From Streptomyces sp. CB01881 (lineage in GTDB: Bacteria > Actinomycetota > Actinomycetes > Streptomycetales > Streptomycetaceae), in NCBI RefSeq assembly GCF_002953255.1, contig NZ_CP026498.1, forward strand, positions 5,938,339 through 6,002,338: a stretch of 64,000 nucleotides of DNA, given 5' to 3'. Each line of letters starts with the position of its first letter. Position 1 is the first letter of the stretch. The notes beneath the pieces were generated by a model. That model had not been told where the DNA came from, made no database searches, and saw nothing but the letters and a program-made list of their open reading frames with translations. Of the stretch, positions 7,674 to 15,235 are shown one piece after another. Both the position numbers and the translations under genes were made by a program.

Positions 7674-9164
7674 GTGAACGTCGACCACCTGAACCAGCTG
7701 CTCCTCGAGTTCTCCGTGATCCTGCTGGTCGCGGTGGTCGCCGTGCGCATCTCGACCCGGTCGGGACTGCCCAGCCTGCTGATCTACCTCGGCATCGGCG
7801 TCGCCCTCGGCCAGAACGGCCTCGGCGTCTCCTTCAACAACGCCGCCCTCACCCAGGTGCTCGGCTACGCCGCCCTGGTGGTGATCCTGGCCGAGGGCGG
7901 TCTCAAGACCAGCTGGCGCGAGGTCAGACCGGTGATGCCCGCCGCCACCGTGCTCGCCACCGTCGGCGTCGGGGTCAGCGTCTTCGTCACCGCCGCCGGC
8001 GCCCACTGGCTGGTCGGCCTCGACTGGCGGACCTCCATGCTGCTCGGCGCGATCGTCTCCTCGACCGACGCCGCGGCCGTCTTCTCCGTCCTGCGGATGG
8101 TGCCGCTGCCGCACCGGCTGACCGGCCTGCTGGAGGCGGAGTCCGGCTTCAACGACGCGCCCGTGGTCATCCTGGTCGTGGCCTTCGCCACCGCGGGCGA
8201 GATGGACTCCTGGTACGTGCTGGTCGGCACGATCGTCGCCGAGCTGGCGATCGGCGCGGCCGTCGGCTTCGCGATCGGCAGGATCGGCGCGTTCGGGATC
8301 AAGCACGTCGCGCTGCCGTCCTCCGGCCTCTACCCGATCGCGGTCATGGCGCTCACCGTGCTCGCCTACGCGGGCGGCGCCCTGCTGCACGGCTCCGGCT
8401 TCCTCGCCGTCTACATCAGCGCCGTCATCCTCGGCAACGCCAAGCTGCCGCACGGACCGGCCGTCCGCGGCTTCGCCGACGGGCTGGCCTGGATCGGGCA
8501 GATCGGCATGTTCGTGCTGCTCGGCCTGCTCTGCACCCCCGAGTCGATGGGCTCGGCCGTGGTGCCCGCGCTGGTGATCGGCGCGGTGCTGGTCTTCCTG
8601 GCGCGGCCGCTCTCGGTGGTGCTGACCCTCACGCCGTTCAGGCTCCCCGTGCGCGAACAGGCGCTGCTGAGCTGGGCCGGGCTGCGCGGGGCGGTGCCCA
8701 TCGTGCTGGCCACCATCCCGATGGTGTCGGGCGCCCCGATGGCCCAGGAAGTCTTCAACATCGTCTTCATCCTGGTCGTGGTGTTCACCCTGCTCCAGGG
8801 CCCCACCCTGCCCCTGGTGGCCAAGTGGCTGCGGATCGGCGAGGGCTCGATGGGACAGGACCTCGGCATCGAGTCCGCCCCGCTGGAGAAGCTGCACGGG
8901 CACCTGCTGTCGGTGGCACTGTCACCGGACTCGAAGATGTCCGGCGTGGAGGTCAGCGAGCTGCGACTGCCGGCCGGGGCAGCGGTCACCCTGATCGTCC
9001 GCGAGGGGAGCAGCTTCGTACCGGACAAGGCGACCGTGCTGCGCGGCGGCGACGAGCTGCTGGTGGTCACCACCGACGAGGTGGGCGAGGCCGCGGAGCG
9101 GCGGCTGCGGGCCGTGGACAAGGGCGGCAAGCTCGCCGGGTGGCTGAACGGGCGGGGGGCCTGA
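7674..9164 (+). CDS. CPA1-type potassium(sodium)/proton antiporter with C-terminal RCK_C domain
   Basis: 496 residues. About 12 hydrophobic segments fill residues 5-400, and a soluble RCK_C (TrkA-C) domain occupies about 405-490. Diagnostic antiporter pieces are LAEGGLKTSW, SSTDAAAVFSVLR and ESGFNDAPVVILV; the N-D pair of the last is typical of electroneutral CPA1 exchangers. The RCK_C domain (LSPDSKMSGVEVSELRLPAG, then LRGGDELLVVT) suggests gating by a small ligand or nucleotide. NhaP2/CvrA-like exchangers of this layout move K+ or Na+ against H+ across the plasma membrane; the ion cannot be assigned. The GTG at 7674 has GAGGTG upstream. It stands alone, divergent from the acylase. Confidence 0.92.
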   Translation: MNVDHLNQLLLEFSVILLVAVVAVRISTRSGLPSLLIYLGIGVALGQNGLGVSFNNAALTQVLGYAALVVILAEGGLKTSWREVRPVMPAATVLATVGVGVSVFVTAAGAHWLVGLDWRTSMLLGAIVSSTDAAAVFSVLRMVPLPHRLTGLLEAESGFNDAPVVILVVAFATAGEMDSWYVLVGTIVAELAIGAAVGFAIGRIGAFGIKHVALPSSGLYPIAVMALTVLAYAGGALLHGSGFLAVYISAVILGNAKLPHGPAVRGFADGLAWIGQIGMFVLLGLLCTPESMGSAVVPALVIGAVLVFLARPLSVVLTLTPFRLPVREQALLSWAGLRGAVPIVLATIPMVSGAPMAQEVFNIVFILVVVFTLLQGPTLPLVAKWLRIGEGSMGQDLGIESAPLEKLHGHLLSVALSPDSKMSGVEVSELRLPAGAAVTLIVREGSSFVPDKATVLRGGDELLVVTTDEVGEAAERRLRAVDKGGKLAGWLNGRGA

Positions 9165-9531
9165 GGGGGCCGGGCGGGGGCCCGGGAGTGACCGGGCAGC
9201 GGGACCCGAAGTGGCTGAACGGGCGCTCCGGCCTGCGACTTGAGGGGTTCGCCCGCCGTTCACCTTCAATTGGCAGGACGGGTTTGGACAGACCCTGTAT
9301 TGTGGAGGCAAGCGCGACATCTACGCGCGTATAAGTATGATGGATGAAACACCCCAGCATCTGCCTGACGCAGAGTTGGCGCGACCGCTCGGCGGCTGCG
9401 GCCTGACCCCCGGCAACCACGCCGGGCCGGCCCGGTAACTACCCCGGTCGACGCGCGAGAGGACGACTCTCGGCGCCGTCGGGGCCACCCCATGCCCCTT
9501 CCGCGCTACCAGGCAGCAGGAAGGACCGACC
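9165..9531. other. 367-bp intergenic region with AT-rich patch
   Basis: No coding capacity is supported. The 14-mer TGGCTGAACGGGCG at the antiporter 3' end (9141-9154) is repeated at 9212-9225. An AT-rich patch (about 9260-9350) contains TATAAG (9331-9336) and may hold the promoter of the MFS gene, but no convincing -35 element is at the right distance. Confidence 0.4.
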
Positions 9532-10875
9532 GTGACGGCCCGCCGAACGGTCGACAACAGCGGCGTCCCCGTGGACGCCCCCTCCGACGCCGAGGCGCCC
9601 GCCCGCATCGGCTACGGCGCGCTGCTGCGCACCCCGGGCGCCTGGACGTTCCTGGCGCCCGCGTTCGCCGCGCGGCTCCCGTACGCCATGCTGAGCCTGG
9701 GCATCCTGCTGCTCGTCTTCGACACCCACGGCTCGTACGGCACCGCCGGCACCGTCGCGGCCGTCTCGGCCGTCGCCCAGGCCCTCGTCGGGCCGCAGAC
9801 CGGCCGGCTGGCCGACCGGTACGGCCAGGCGGCCGTCCTGGTGCCGAGCGTGATCGTGCACGCCGTCTCGGTCGGCGTGCTGATCGCGCTGGCCCTCGGC
9901 CACGCCCCCGTCTGGGCCCTGCTGCTGGCCGCCGCCCCGGCGGGTGCCAGCGTGCCGCAGATCGGCGCGATGGTCCGCTCCCGCTGGGTCGCCAAGCTCT
10001 CCACCGAGGGCGCGCCCGCGGCCAAGCTGAACACCGCGTTCGCCTTCGAGTCGGTGACGGACGAGTTCACCTTCGTGATCGGCCCCGTGCTGGCCAGCGC
10101 CATCGCCACCTCGGTGAACCCCTCGGCCGGGCTGATCGCCGAGGCCGCGCTGACCGTCGCCGGCGGGCTCGCCTTCGCCGCCCAGCGCCGCACCGCCCCG
10201 GCCCGCCACCCGCACCAGCCGGGCGCCCGCCGGGTCTCCGCGCTGTCCTCGCCCGGCGTCCGGCTGCTGGCCGGCGCGTTCCTGGGCGTCGGCACCGTCT
10301 TCGGCGGGATGCAGGTCTCCGTCACCGCCTTCACCGAGTCCGTCGGCCAGCCCGGCGCCAACGGCACGGTCTACGGGATCTTCGCCGGCGGCTCGATGCT
10401 GGCCGGCGTGCTCTACGGCATGATCGCCTGGCGCCGCGCCGCCCGGCATCGGATGCTGGCCAGCTACGCGCTGCTGGTGCTGGGCTGCTCGACGCTCTGG
10501 GCGATGCCCAACCTGGTCGCGCTGTCCGTCGCCGGCCTGGTCTGCGGCCTGGCCATCGCGCCGACCCTGATCACCGGGTACACCCTGGTCGAGACGCTGG
10601 TCGCGGACGGCGCCAAGACCGAGGCCTTCACCTGGCTGACCGGCGCCATCGGCCTCGGCCTGGCGACCGGTTCCACGGTGGCCGGGCGGCTGATCGACGG
10701 CCACGGGCCGTCGGCCGGGTTCCTGGTGCCGGTGGCCGGCGCCGGGCTGGGCCTGGTCGCACTGGTCGCACTGCGGCACCTGCTGGTCGCGCCGGGGGCG
10801 GCGAGCACCCCGGTGGTCGTCGCCGGTGGCGAGCGGTCCGTGGCGCGGCAGCTGGTCGGTGCGGCCGAGCGCTGA
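9532..10875 (+). CDS. Major facilitator superfamily transporter
   Basis: 447 residues with about 12 hydrophobic segments between residues 35 and 430. A loop following segment 2 reads GPQTGRLADRYGQ, a normal MFS loop 2-3 motif (G-x3-D-R-x-G). Such carriers typically export small molecules by proton antiport, but nothing identifies the substrate. The GTG start at 9532 follows GGAAGG at a 6-nt spacing. The first 30 residues are a hydrophilic tail. The gene is followed by a strong hairpin (10900-10923), so it is probably transcribed alone from a promoter in the 367-bp region upstream. Confidence 0.9.
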   Translation: MTARRTVDNSGVPVDAPSDAEAPARIGYGALLRTPGAWTFLAPAFAARLPYAMLSLGILLLVFDTHGSYGTAGTVAAVSAVAQALVGPQTGRLADRYGQAAVLVPSVIVHAVSVGVLIALALGHAPVWALLLAAAPAGASVPQIGAMVRSRWVAKLSTEGAPAAKLNTAFAFESVTDEFTFVIGPVLASAIATSVNPSAGLIAEAALTVAGGLAFAAQRRTAPARHPHQPGARRVSALSSPGVRLLAGAFLGVGTVFGGMQVSVTAFTESVGQPGANGTVYGIFAGGSMLAGVLYGMIAWRRAARHRMLASYALLVLGCSTLWAMPNLVALSVAGLVCGLAIAPTLITGYTLVETLVADGAKTEAFTWLTGAIGLGLATGSTVAGRLIDGHGPSAGFLVPVAGAGLGLVALVALRHLLVAPGAASTPVVVAGGERSVARQLVGAAER

Positions 10876-10899
10876 GCAGAGCGCGTACAACACGCGTGC

Positions 10900-10923
10900 G
10901 GGGGGCGCCAGGCGGCGCCCCCC
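10900..10923 (+). terminator. Terminator hairpin after MFS gene
   Basis: A 10-bp perfect GC stem (GGGGGGCGCC / GGCGCCCCCC) with a 4-nt AGGC loop, 24 bp after the MFS stop codon. Confidence 0.7.
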
Positions 10924-10984
10924 GTCTCATCTCACATTCGAGTCGCTGGACTGATCCAGCGGAATGCCGCATCATTGACCATCG

Positions 10985-11011
10985 TTAGCACTCATCAGGC
11001 GAGAGTGCCAG
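10985..11011 (+). promoter_or_regulatory. CIRCE operator (HrcA binding site) upstream of the zinc-ribbon gene
   Basis: TTAGCACTC (10985-10993), a 9-bp spacer and GAGTGCCAG (11003-11011). The CIRCE consensus is TTAGCACTC-N9-GAGTGCTAA; the left half is a perfect match and the right half matches 6 of 9. It ends 11 bp before the GTG start of the zinc-ribbon gene and overlaps the probable 5' UTR, as is usual for HrcA sites. It predicts heat induction of the downstream gene. Confidence 0.85.
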
Positions 11012-11022
11012 GAGGAAGACAA

Positions 11023-11328
11023 GTGCCCACGTACCAGTACCAGTGCACCGAGTGCGGCAACGGCCTGGAGGCGGTGCAGAAGTTCACCGACGAGGCGCTG
11101 ACCACGTGCCCCGAATGCCAGGGACGGCTCCGCAAGGTCTTCTCGGCCGTGGGTGTGGTCTTCAAGGGTTCCGGCTTCTACCGGACCGACAGCCGCTCGT
11201 CCTCCAGCAGCTCGGTGGGCGCGGGTTCGTCCTCGTCGTCCTCGTCGGCAGCCCCGGCCTCGTCCTCGGGCGGCTCCGCCCCCGCGGCGAGCCCCGCCCC
11301 GGCGGCCGCGGCGAAGCCGGCCGGCTGA
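11023..11328 (+). CDS. FmdB-type zinc-ribbon protein with disordered tail, likely homologue of the redox-regulated chaperone Ruc
   Basis: 101 residues. An N-terminal zinc ribbon has four cysteines (C8, C11, C29, C32) in two CxxC pairs, starting PTYQYQCTECG. From about residue 60 the protein is a low-complexity Ser/Ala/Pro/Gly tail. This matches Ruc (Rv0991c) of M. tuberculosis, a redox-switched chaperone with a four-cysteine zinc site and unstructured C-terminus. Ruc belongs to the mycobacterial HrcA regulon, and the CIRCE element directly upstream here agrees. The GTG at 11023 has GGAGGA about 6 nt upstream; longer in-frame starts would overlap CIRCE. The location between the galU/moeA/cyclo-ligase block and mscL also resembles the mycobacterial locus. 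Chaperone function is inferred; the annotation default would be FmdB family protein. Confidence 0.88.
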   Translation: MPTYQYQCTECGNGLEAVQKFTDEALTTCPECQGRLRKVFSAVGVVFKGSGFYRTDSRSSSSSSVGAGSSSSSSSAAPASSSGGSAPAASPAPAAAAKPAG

Positions 11329-11340
11329 TCCCAGGCTTTC

Positions 11341-11385
11341 GAAGGGCCCGTTGACCCCGCTCCGGCGGGGTCGGCGGGCCCTTCG
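11341..11385 (+). terminator. Long terminator hairpin after the zinc-ribbon gene
   Basis: Arms of 20 bases (GAAGGGCCCG plus TTGACCCCGC, and the mirror GCGGGGTCGG plus CGGGCCCTTC) around a 4-nt TCCG loop. The only non-Watson-Crick pairs are two T.G wobbles. It begins 13 bp after the stop codon. Confidence 0.85.
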
Positions 11386-11387
11386 TC

Positions 11388-11528
11388 GTGCTGGGCCCGG
11401 AAGTGGTTTCCGTGCGGGGCCCGGGACGGGTTCCTGTACGGGCGGGGCGGGTATCCGTGCGGGGCCCGGGGTGGGTTCCCGTGCGGGGCCCGGGGTGGGT
11501 TTCCGCATGGGCCTGGGATCGCATTCCC
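11388..11528. repeat. Tandem repeat, about six copies of a 24-bp unit
   Basis: Units start at 11388, 11412, 11436 (21 bp), 11457, 11481 and 11505. The core is GTGCGGGGCCCGGGGTGGGT followed by a TTCC-type end. Copies 4 and 5 differ at a single position; the outer copies are more diverged. The array lies between the zinc-ribbon terminator and the next gene, and no open frame through it looks genuinely coding. Confidence 0.85.
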
Positions 11529-11693
11529 GGGGTCGCTGAATTCACCCGTGCGGGTGACGGAGGTTATCCACAACCCCGGGTTTTCCACAGGCCTGGGGAA
11601 AGGACTTCCGCCGGGCTCGCGGGCGGCCCAGAGTGTGCGTCACGAGAAGCCGGTCCGCAGCGGGCCGGCGCCCTGCGACCACCGGCGGTGCCC

Positions 11694-11972
11694 ATGACGA
11701 CCACGAGCCTCCCCCTTCCGTTCCCGCTCCCCGCGCCCGCCGTCCCGCCCCGCCGGGAGGTGCCGTCGTTCCCGCCGATCCGGCGCGGGTCCGGCCGCCT
11801 CCACCGGCTCCGGCAGGCCGTCCGGTACCGGCCCGGGCCGCCGGCCCTGCTCCTGCTCGCCGTGGCGGCGGCGCTGGCGTTCGGGCCCGCGCGGGCGGGC
11901 CTGTCGCCGCCGGGCGCCGAGCCCGTCCACCAAACGGGTTGTCAATCGGGGGCCGCCGAAGATCACCCGTAA
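11694..11972 (+). CDS. Small hypothetical protein, possibly a SAF-domain protein that has lost its C-terminal domain
   Basis: 92 residues. A Pro-rich start (PLPFPLPAPAVPP) is followed by a basic segment (RRGSGRLHRLRQAVRYR), one hydrophobic helix (about 51-67) and a short polar tail. In streptomycetes the gene just before mscL is, from memory, a SAF-domain (CpaB/RcpC-like) protein with this same kind of N-terminus and a roughly 120-residue SAF domain. Here the frame stops 25 residues after the helix, 29 bp before mscL, with no SAF domain. It may be a degraded remnant. The ATG at 11694 has only a weak ribosome-binding site. Function unknown. Confidence 0.45.
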   Translation: MTTTSLPLPFPLPAPAVPPRREVPSFPPIRRGSGRLHRLRQAVRYRPGPPALLLLAVAAALAFGPARAGLSPPGAEPVHQTGCQSGAAEDHP

Positions 11973-12001
11973 CCGGACAACGACTTCGTCGTTCACGCGG
12001 C

Positions 12002-12421
12002 ATGAAAGGCTTCAAGGAATTCCTGCTGCGCGGAAATGTCGTCGACCTCGCCGTCGCCGTGGTCATCGGCGCGGCTTTCACCAACATCGTCAACGCCTTC
12101 GTCAAGGGCGTGATCAATCCGCTCGTCGGCGTGTTCGGGGCCAAGGACCTGGCCTCCTACAGCTCCTGCCTCAAGGGCCCCTGCGAGGTGAGCGCGACCG
12201 GGGAGGTGACGTCCGGCATCTTCATCCTCTGGGGCTCGGTGCTGAGCGCGATCCTGCAGTTCCTGATCACTGCGGCCGTCGTCTACTTCTGCCTGATCCT
12301 GCCCATGACCAGGTTCACCGCCAAGCGGAAGACCCTTGCCGAGCTCCAGGCGGAGGCGGAGGCCAAGGAGGTCACCCTGCTCACCGAGATCCGCGACGCG
12401 CTGGTCGCGCCCCAGCGCTGA
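12002..12421 (+). CDS. mscL: Large-conductance mechanosensitive channel MscL
   Basis: 139 residues, normal for MscL. The N-terminus MKGFKEFLLRGNVVDLAVAV is the family hallmark (amphipathic helix then TM1); TM2 lies near residues 74-100 (ILWGSVLSAILQFLITAAVV). The charged C-terminal bundle starts at about 105. The periplasmic loop contains two cysteines (SYSSCLKGPCEV), which could form a disulfide; that pair is not universal in the family. The homopentamer opens under membrane tension to release solutes during hypo-osmotic shock. The start is fixed by homology although the ribosome-binding site is weak. Confidence 0.96.
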   Translation: MKGFKEFLLRGNVVDLAVAVVIGAAFTNIVNAFVKGVINPLVGVFGAKDLASYSSCLKGPCEVSATGEVTSGIFILWGSVLSAILQFLITAAVVYFCLILPMTRFTAKRKTLAELQAEAEAKEVTLLTEIRDALVAPQR

Positions 12422-12482
12422 GCCCCGGCCGCCCGGGTCGGCGGCCGCCCGGAGGCGCCCTGCGCGGTGCGGCACGCCCCGG

Positions 12483-12719
12483 TCAGTCGCCGTGGTGCGG
12501 CGGGCGCTGGCTCAGGTACCAGTCCAGCCCCCGCCCACTGCTCTCCCCCGCTGCCGGGCGGTCGCCCCAGCCGCTGTCGGTGTCGTCCCGGGACTGCTGG
12601 TCCAGCGGGTCGCGGAAGACCAGGCGGGCCTTCGGCGCCGCTTGGTCGGCGGCGCCGGAGCCGTTCCCCGCGGCCGTCGTGGGGTCCGTGCCGTCCTGCA
12701 CGGGCTTCTGCTCGGTCAC
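12483..12719 (-). CDS. Small conserved hypothetical protein
   Basis: 78 residues, hydrophilic, with a disordered Asp/Gly/Ala-rich first half and a more ordered end (RLVFRDPLDQQ, then DWYLSQRPPHH). I recall similar short proteins with a D-P-L-D-Q-Q core and Q-R-P-P-H-H end as common in streptomycetes, of unknown role. The GTG at 12719 has GGAGG 7 nt upstream; in-frame GTGs at 12740 and 12749 are alternatives, the former also with a good GGAGGA. It converges on mscL and lies downstream of the hrdD terminator. Confidence 0.75.
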   Translation of the reverse strand: MTEQKPVQDGTDPTTAAGNGSGAADQAAPKARLVFRDPLDQQSRDDTDSGWGDRPAAGESSGRGLDWYLSQRPPHHGD

Positions 12720-12835
12720 CGGTCGGCCTCCGTCTTGCACGTTGTCCACTCCTCCAGCCTAGAAGCTCCCGGCACCGGGCCGGGCCCCGGAGCCGGCCCC
12801 GGGCCCGCGGCCGGGCCGCCGTCCGGGCGCACGTG

Positions 12836-12867
12836 GGCCCCGGCGCGGAACGCTCCGCACCGGGGCC
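12836..12867 (-). terminator. Terminator hairpin after hrdD
   Basis: Arms 12836-12849 and 12854-12867 pair at 13 of 14 positions around a 4-nt loop; located 34 bp after the hrdD stop on the minus strand. Confidence 0.7.
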
Positions 12868-12900
12868 GACGGCGGCGGCCGAGGCCGCCGGGAGACCCCG

Positions 12901-13872
12901 TCAGGCAGCCTCGAAGCCCGCGTGGTCGGCGATCTTCTTCAGCTCGGCCAGCGCGTGCTTCTCGATCTGGCGGATCCGCTCGCGGGTCAGCCCGTGCTGC
13001 TTGCCGACCTCGGTCAGCGTCCGCTCGCGGCCGTCCTCCATCCCGTACCGGGACCGGATGATCGACGCCGTGCGGTCGTCCAGCCGCCCGATCAGGTCGT
13101 CCAGTTCCTCGCGGCGGAGCATGACCATCACGGCGTCCTCCGGGGACGTCGCCCCGGTGTCCTCTACGAGGTCGCCGAACTGGGTCTCGCCCTCGTCGTC
13201 GACCGACATGTTCAGGCTCACCGGGTCGCGCGCCCAGTCCAGCACGTCCTTGATGCGCGCCTCGGTGGTGTCCAGCTCGGCCGCGATCTCGGCCGGATCG
13301 GCCTCGCGGCCCAGCTCCTTGGACTTCTCGCGCTGCACCCGCCGGATCCGGCCGAGCTCCTCGACCAGGTGGACGGGCAGCCGGATCGTCCGCGACTGGT
13401 CGGCGATCGACCGGGTGATCGCCTGCCGGATCCACCACGTCGCGTAGGTGGAGAACTTGAAGCCCTTCGCGTAGTCGAACTTCTCGACCGCCCGGACCAG
13501 GCCCGCATTGCCCTCCTGGATGAGGTCCAGGAGCGGGAGGCCGCTGCGCGGGTAACGCCGGGCGACGGCCACCACCAGACGGAGGTTGGAGCGGATGAAG
13601 ACGTCCTTGGCGCGTTCCGCGTCCTCGGCTATCGCCTCCAGCTCCTCACGCTTCACACCCTTGGGCGGCTCTCCCTCCTCCAGCAGGTGCTGGGCGTACA
13701 CGCCGGCCTCGATCCGCAGCGAGAGCTCGACCTCCTCGGCGGCATCGAGCAGGGGCGTCCTGGCGATCTCGTCGAGGTACATACCGACCAGGTCACGGTC
13801 GGCCTCAAGGTTGGTCGGGCGGGCCGCGCGAGTCCGGTCGGCCCTGTCGCGAACGACGGCACGGGTGGCCAT
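12901..13872 (-). CDS. hrdD: Group 2 (principal-like) sigma factor, HrdD type
   Basis: 323 residues, without the long N-terminal region 1.1 of HrdB. Region 1.2 is DLVGMYLDEIARTPLLDAAE. Regions 2.1-2.4 run from NLRLVVAVARRYPRSGLPL through DLIQEGNAGLVRAVEKFDY to FSTYATWWIRQAITR, region 3 from about 165, and region 4 ends with RYGMEDGRERTLTEVG and TRERIRQIEKHALAELK. The MATRAV start and length match streptomycete HrdD better than HrdA or HrdC. HrdD is dispensable in S. coelicolor and is transcribed partly from a SigR promoter; a textbook SigR promoter lies 101 bp upstream here. Transcribed alone and ended by a hairpin. Confidence 0.92.
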   Translation of the reverse strand: MATRAVVRDRADRTRAARPTNLEADRDLVGMYLDEIARTPLLDAAEEVELSLRIEAGVYAQHLLEEGEPPKGVKREELEAIAEDAERAKDVFIRSNLRLVVAVARRYPRSGLPLLDLIQEGNAGLVRAVEKFDYAKGFKFSTYATWWIRQAITRSIADQSRTIRLPVHLVEELGRIRRVQREKSKELGREADPAEIAAELDTTEARIKDVLDWARDPVSLNMSVDDEGETQFGDLVEDTGATSPEDAVMVMLRREELDDLIGRLDDRTASIIRSRYGMEDGRERTLTEVGKQHGLTRERIRQIEKHALAELKKIADHAGFEAA

Positions 13873-14363
13873 GCTTGCTCCCTTTGCTGGTGCTGCCGAG
13901 GTCTGCCCACCTGCCCCGTCGGGGCGGGAAGGGCAAGAAGTGCGGGCCCCTCGGGGCTCACACGTAACGATCCAACGAACAGATTCCGGACAACATTCCC
14001 AAGTCGCTCAGATTCTTCCAGCGATGCAGTATCCTGCCGGTTTTCACCCCGGCAATGGACGGAGGGTGACCACTCCGGTACATCCGGTGCCAGCGGGGCG
14101 ACCGGTTCGGAACGGTGCGCCCCCCGGGGCCCGGGCGGGGCGCCGCCGGGGTCGACCCCGGAGCAAGTACACGACTCCTCCGCGAACCCTCCACGCACCC
14201 CGCCCTCTCCCTCGTGAACCGCCGCAGCACCGCCCGCGTTCCCGCACTACCGTGGATCCCCCCGCATCCACACCCCGGCGCACGCAGGTTCTCCGCACAA
14301 AAGATGCCAAATCGCTATCGGTCCAGCGCCCGCTCGGCACATCACACTGGGAAGGTGTCAGCC
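13873..14363. other. Divergent intergenic region between hrdD and PAP2 gene
   Basis: 491 bp. It carries the SigR-type promoter for hrdD at 13974-14000; the remainder has no supported gene. A frame that would extend the PAP2 protein upstream is open but lacks conserved features. The PAP2 promoter is presumably within about 14200-14350; no clear hexamers were found. Confidence 0.6.
13974..14000 (-). promoter_or_regulatory. SigR-type promoter upstream of hrdD
   Basis: Read on the minus strand: GGGAAT (14000-13995), exactly 18 bp, then GTTGG (from 13976). The SigR consensus is GGAAT-N18-GTT, so the match is complete. It lies 101 bp upstream of the hrdD start codon. S. coelicolor hrdD is a known SigR target, so this predicts induction of hrdD by thiol oxidation. 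Confidence 0.88.
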
Positions 14364-15173
14364 ATGCACCTGACCAACAGCGCGCCGCCCGTCACCCCGC
14401 GTAGCCGCCACTTCCCCCGGTACGTGGCGCTGACGGCCGGTTGCGCCCTGCTGTTCGGCGTCCTGGCGGCCCTGGTGCAGACCGGCTGGGAGCCGCTCGC
14501 CCGGCTCGACCACGCGTGGATCGACGGCATGCACCGCTACGCCCGGGAGAGCACCGTCTGGACGGCCTCGGTGCAGACGCTCTCCGACATCGGCGGCACG
14601 ATCACCATGCGGACGCTGCTCGGCCTCACCGCGGTCTGGCTCTGGCTGATCGGCGCCCGGGTGCTGGCCGGCTGGGTGGTGGCGCAGACCCTGGTCGGCT
14701 GGGGTGCGCAGTGGGCGCTGAAGCTCTCCTTCGACCGTCAGCGGCCGTCCTTCCCGGACCCGGTCTCGCACGCCGGCGGCCCGGCCTTCCCCTCCGGGCA
14801 CGCGATGGCCTCCACCATCACCTGCGCCGTCCTGGCCTGGCTGCTCTGGTCGCAGACCCGGCGCGGCGGGCGGACCGCCGCCTGCACCGTCGCCGTGCTG
14901 ACGGTGCTCACGATCGGCTGGACGAGGATCGCCCTCGGGGTGCACTGGCCGAGCGACGTGCTGGGCGGGTGGCTGGCCTCCGGGTTCGTGCTGGGCGCGG
15001 TCACCGTCGCCGTCGAGCTCTGGCGGCCCGGCGCCCTCGCCCGGGACGTCCGGCGGGTCAACTGGCGGACCAGGCCGAGGGTCCAGCGCGTCCTGGTCTC
15101 CCCGCCCCGTCCCGCCCCCTACGACCCGTCCTTCGACGACTCCGCCGAGCGCCCGGACGGCGCGGCCGGCTAG
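14364..15173 (+). CDS. PAP2-superfamily membrane phosphatase
   Basis: 269 residues with about six hydrophobic segments (residues 20-220). All three phosphatase motifs are intact: K120-x6-R127-P128 (KLSFDRQRP), P143-S-G-H146 and R188-x5-H194-x3-D198 (RIALGVHWPSD). Members remove phosphate from lipid phosphates such as phosphatidic acid or undecaprenyl pyrophosphate on the outer membrane face. The order of motifs and size fit a phosphatidic-acid or undecaprenyl-pyrophosphate phosphatase, but the substrate is not predictable. The ATG at 14364 has GAAGG at an 8-nt spacing; an upstream in-frame ATG at 14304 would add 20 non-conserved residues. The last 45 residues are hydrophilic. Confidence 0.9.
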   Translation: MHLTNSAPPVTPRSRHFPRYVALTAGCALLFGVLAALVQTGWEPLARLDHAWIDGMHRYARESTVWTASVQTLSDIGGTITMRTLLGLTAVWLWLIGARVLAGWVVAQTLVGWGAQWALKLSFDRQRPSFPDPVSHAGGPAFPSGHAMASTITCAVLAWLLWSQTRRGGRTAACTVAVLTVLTIGWTRIALGVHWPSDVLGGWLASGFVLGAVTVAVELWRPGALARDVRRVNWRTRPRVQRVLVSPPRPAPYDPSFDDSAERPDGAAG

Positions 15174-15175
15174 CA

Positions 15176-15195
15176 CCGGCGCGGTCCCGCGCCGG
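15176..15195. terminator. Hairpin between convergent PAP2 and FtsX-family genes
   Basis: Nine-base perfect arms (CCGGCGCGG / CCGCGCCGG) with a 2-nt loop directly after the PAP2 stop codon; positioned to serve the plus strand and possibly the convergent permease transcript. Confidence 0.55.
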
Positions 15196-15235
15196 CCGTG
15201 CACAGCCGCCCGGGCCCCGGGGGCGCCCGGCCCCG

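Larger units (their letters stand above)
11329..11693. other. Intergenic region: terminator, minisatellite and DnaA-box-like 9-mers
   Basis: 365 bp without a supported gene. In order it holds the hairpin at 11341-11385, the 24-bp array at 11388-11528, a perfect DnaA-box 9-mer TTATCCACA at 11564-11572 and a second related 9-mer TTTTCCACA at 11581-11589. Two 9-mers alone do not make an origin. Confidence 0.7.

Noticed and set aside
11162..11588. Short overlapping frames in both directions through the 24-bp array
   Set aside because: They translate the repeat into Pro/Arg/Gly periodic peptides and lack starts with ribosome-binding sites.
11564..11589. DnaA-box 9-mers as a replication origin
   Set aside because: Only two boxes are present and none of the usual neighbours (dnaA, dnaN, gyrB) are in the window.
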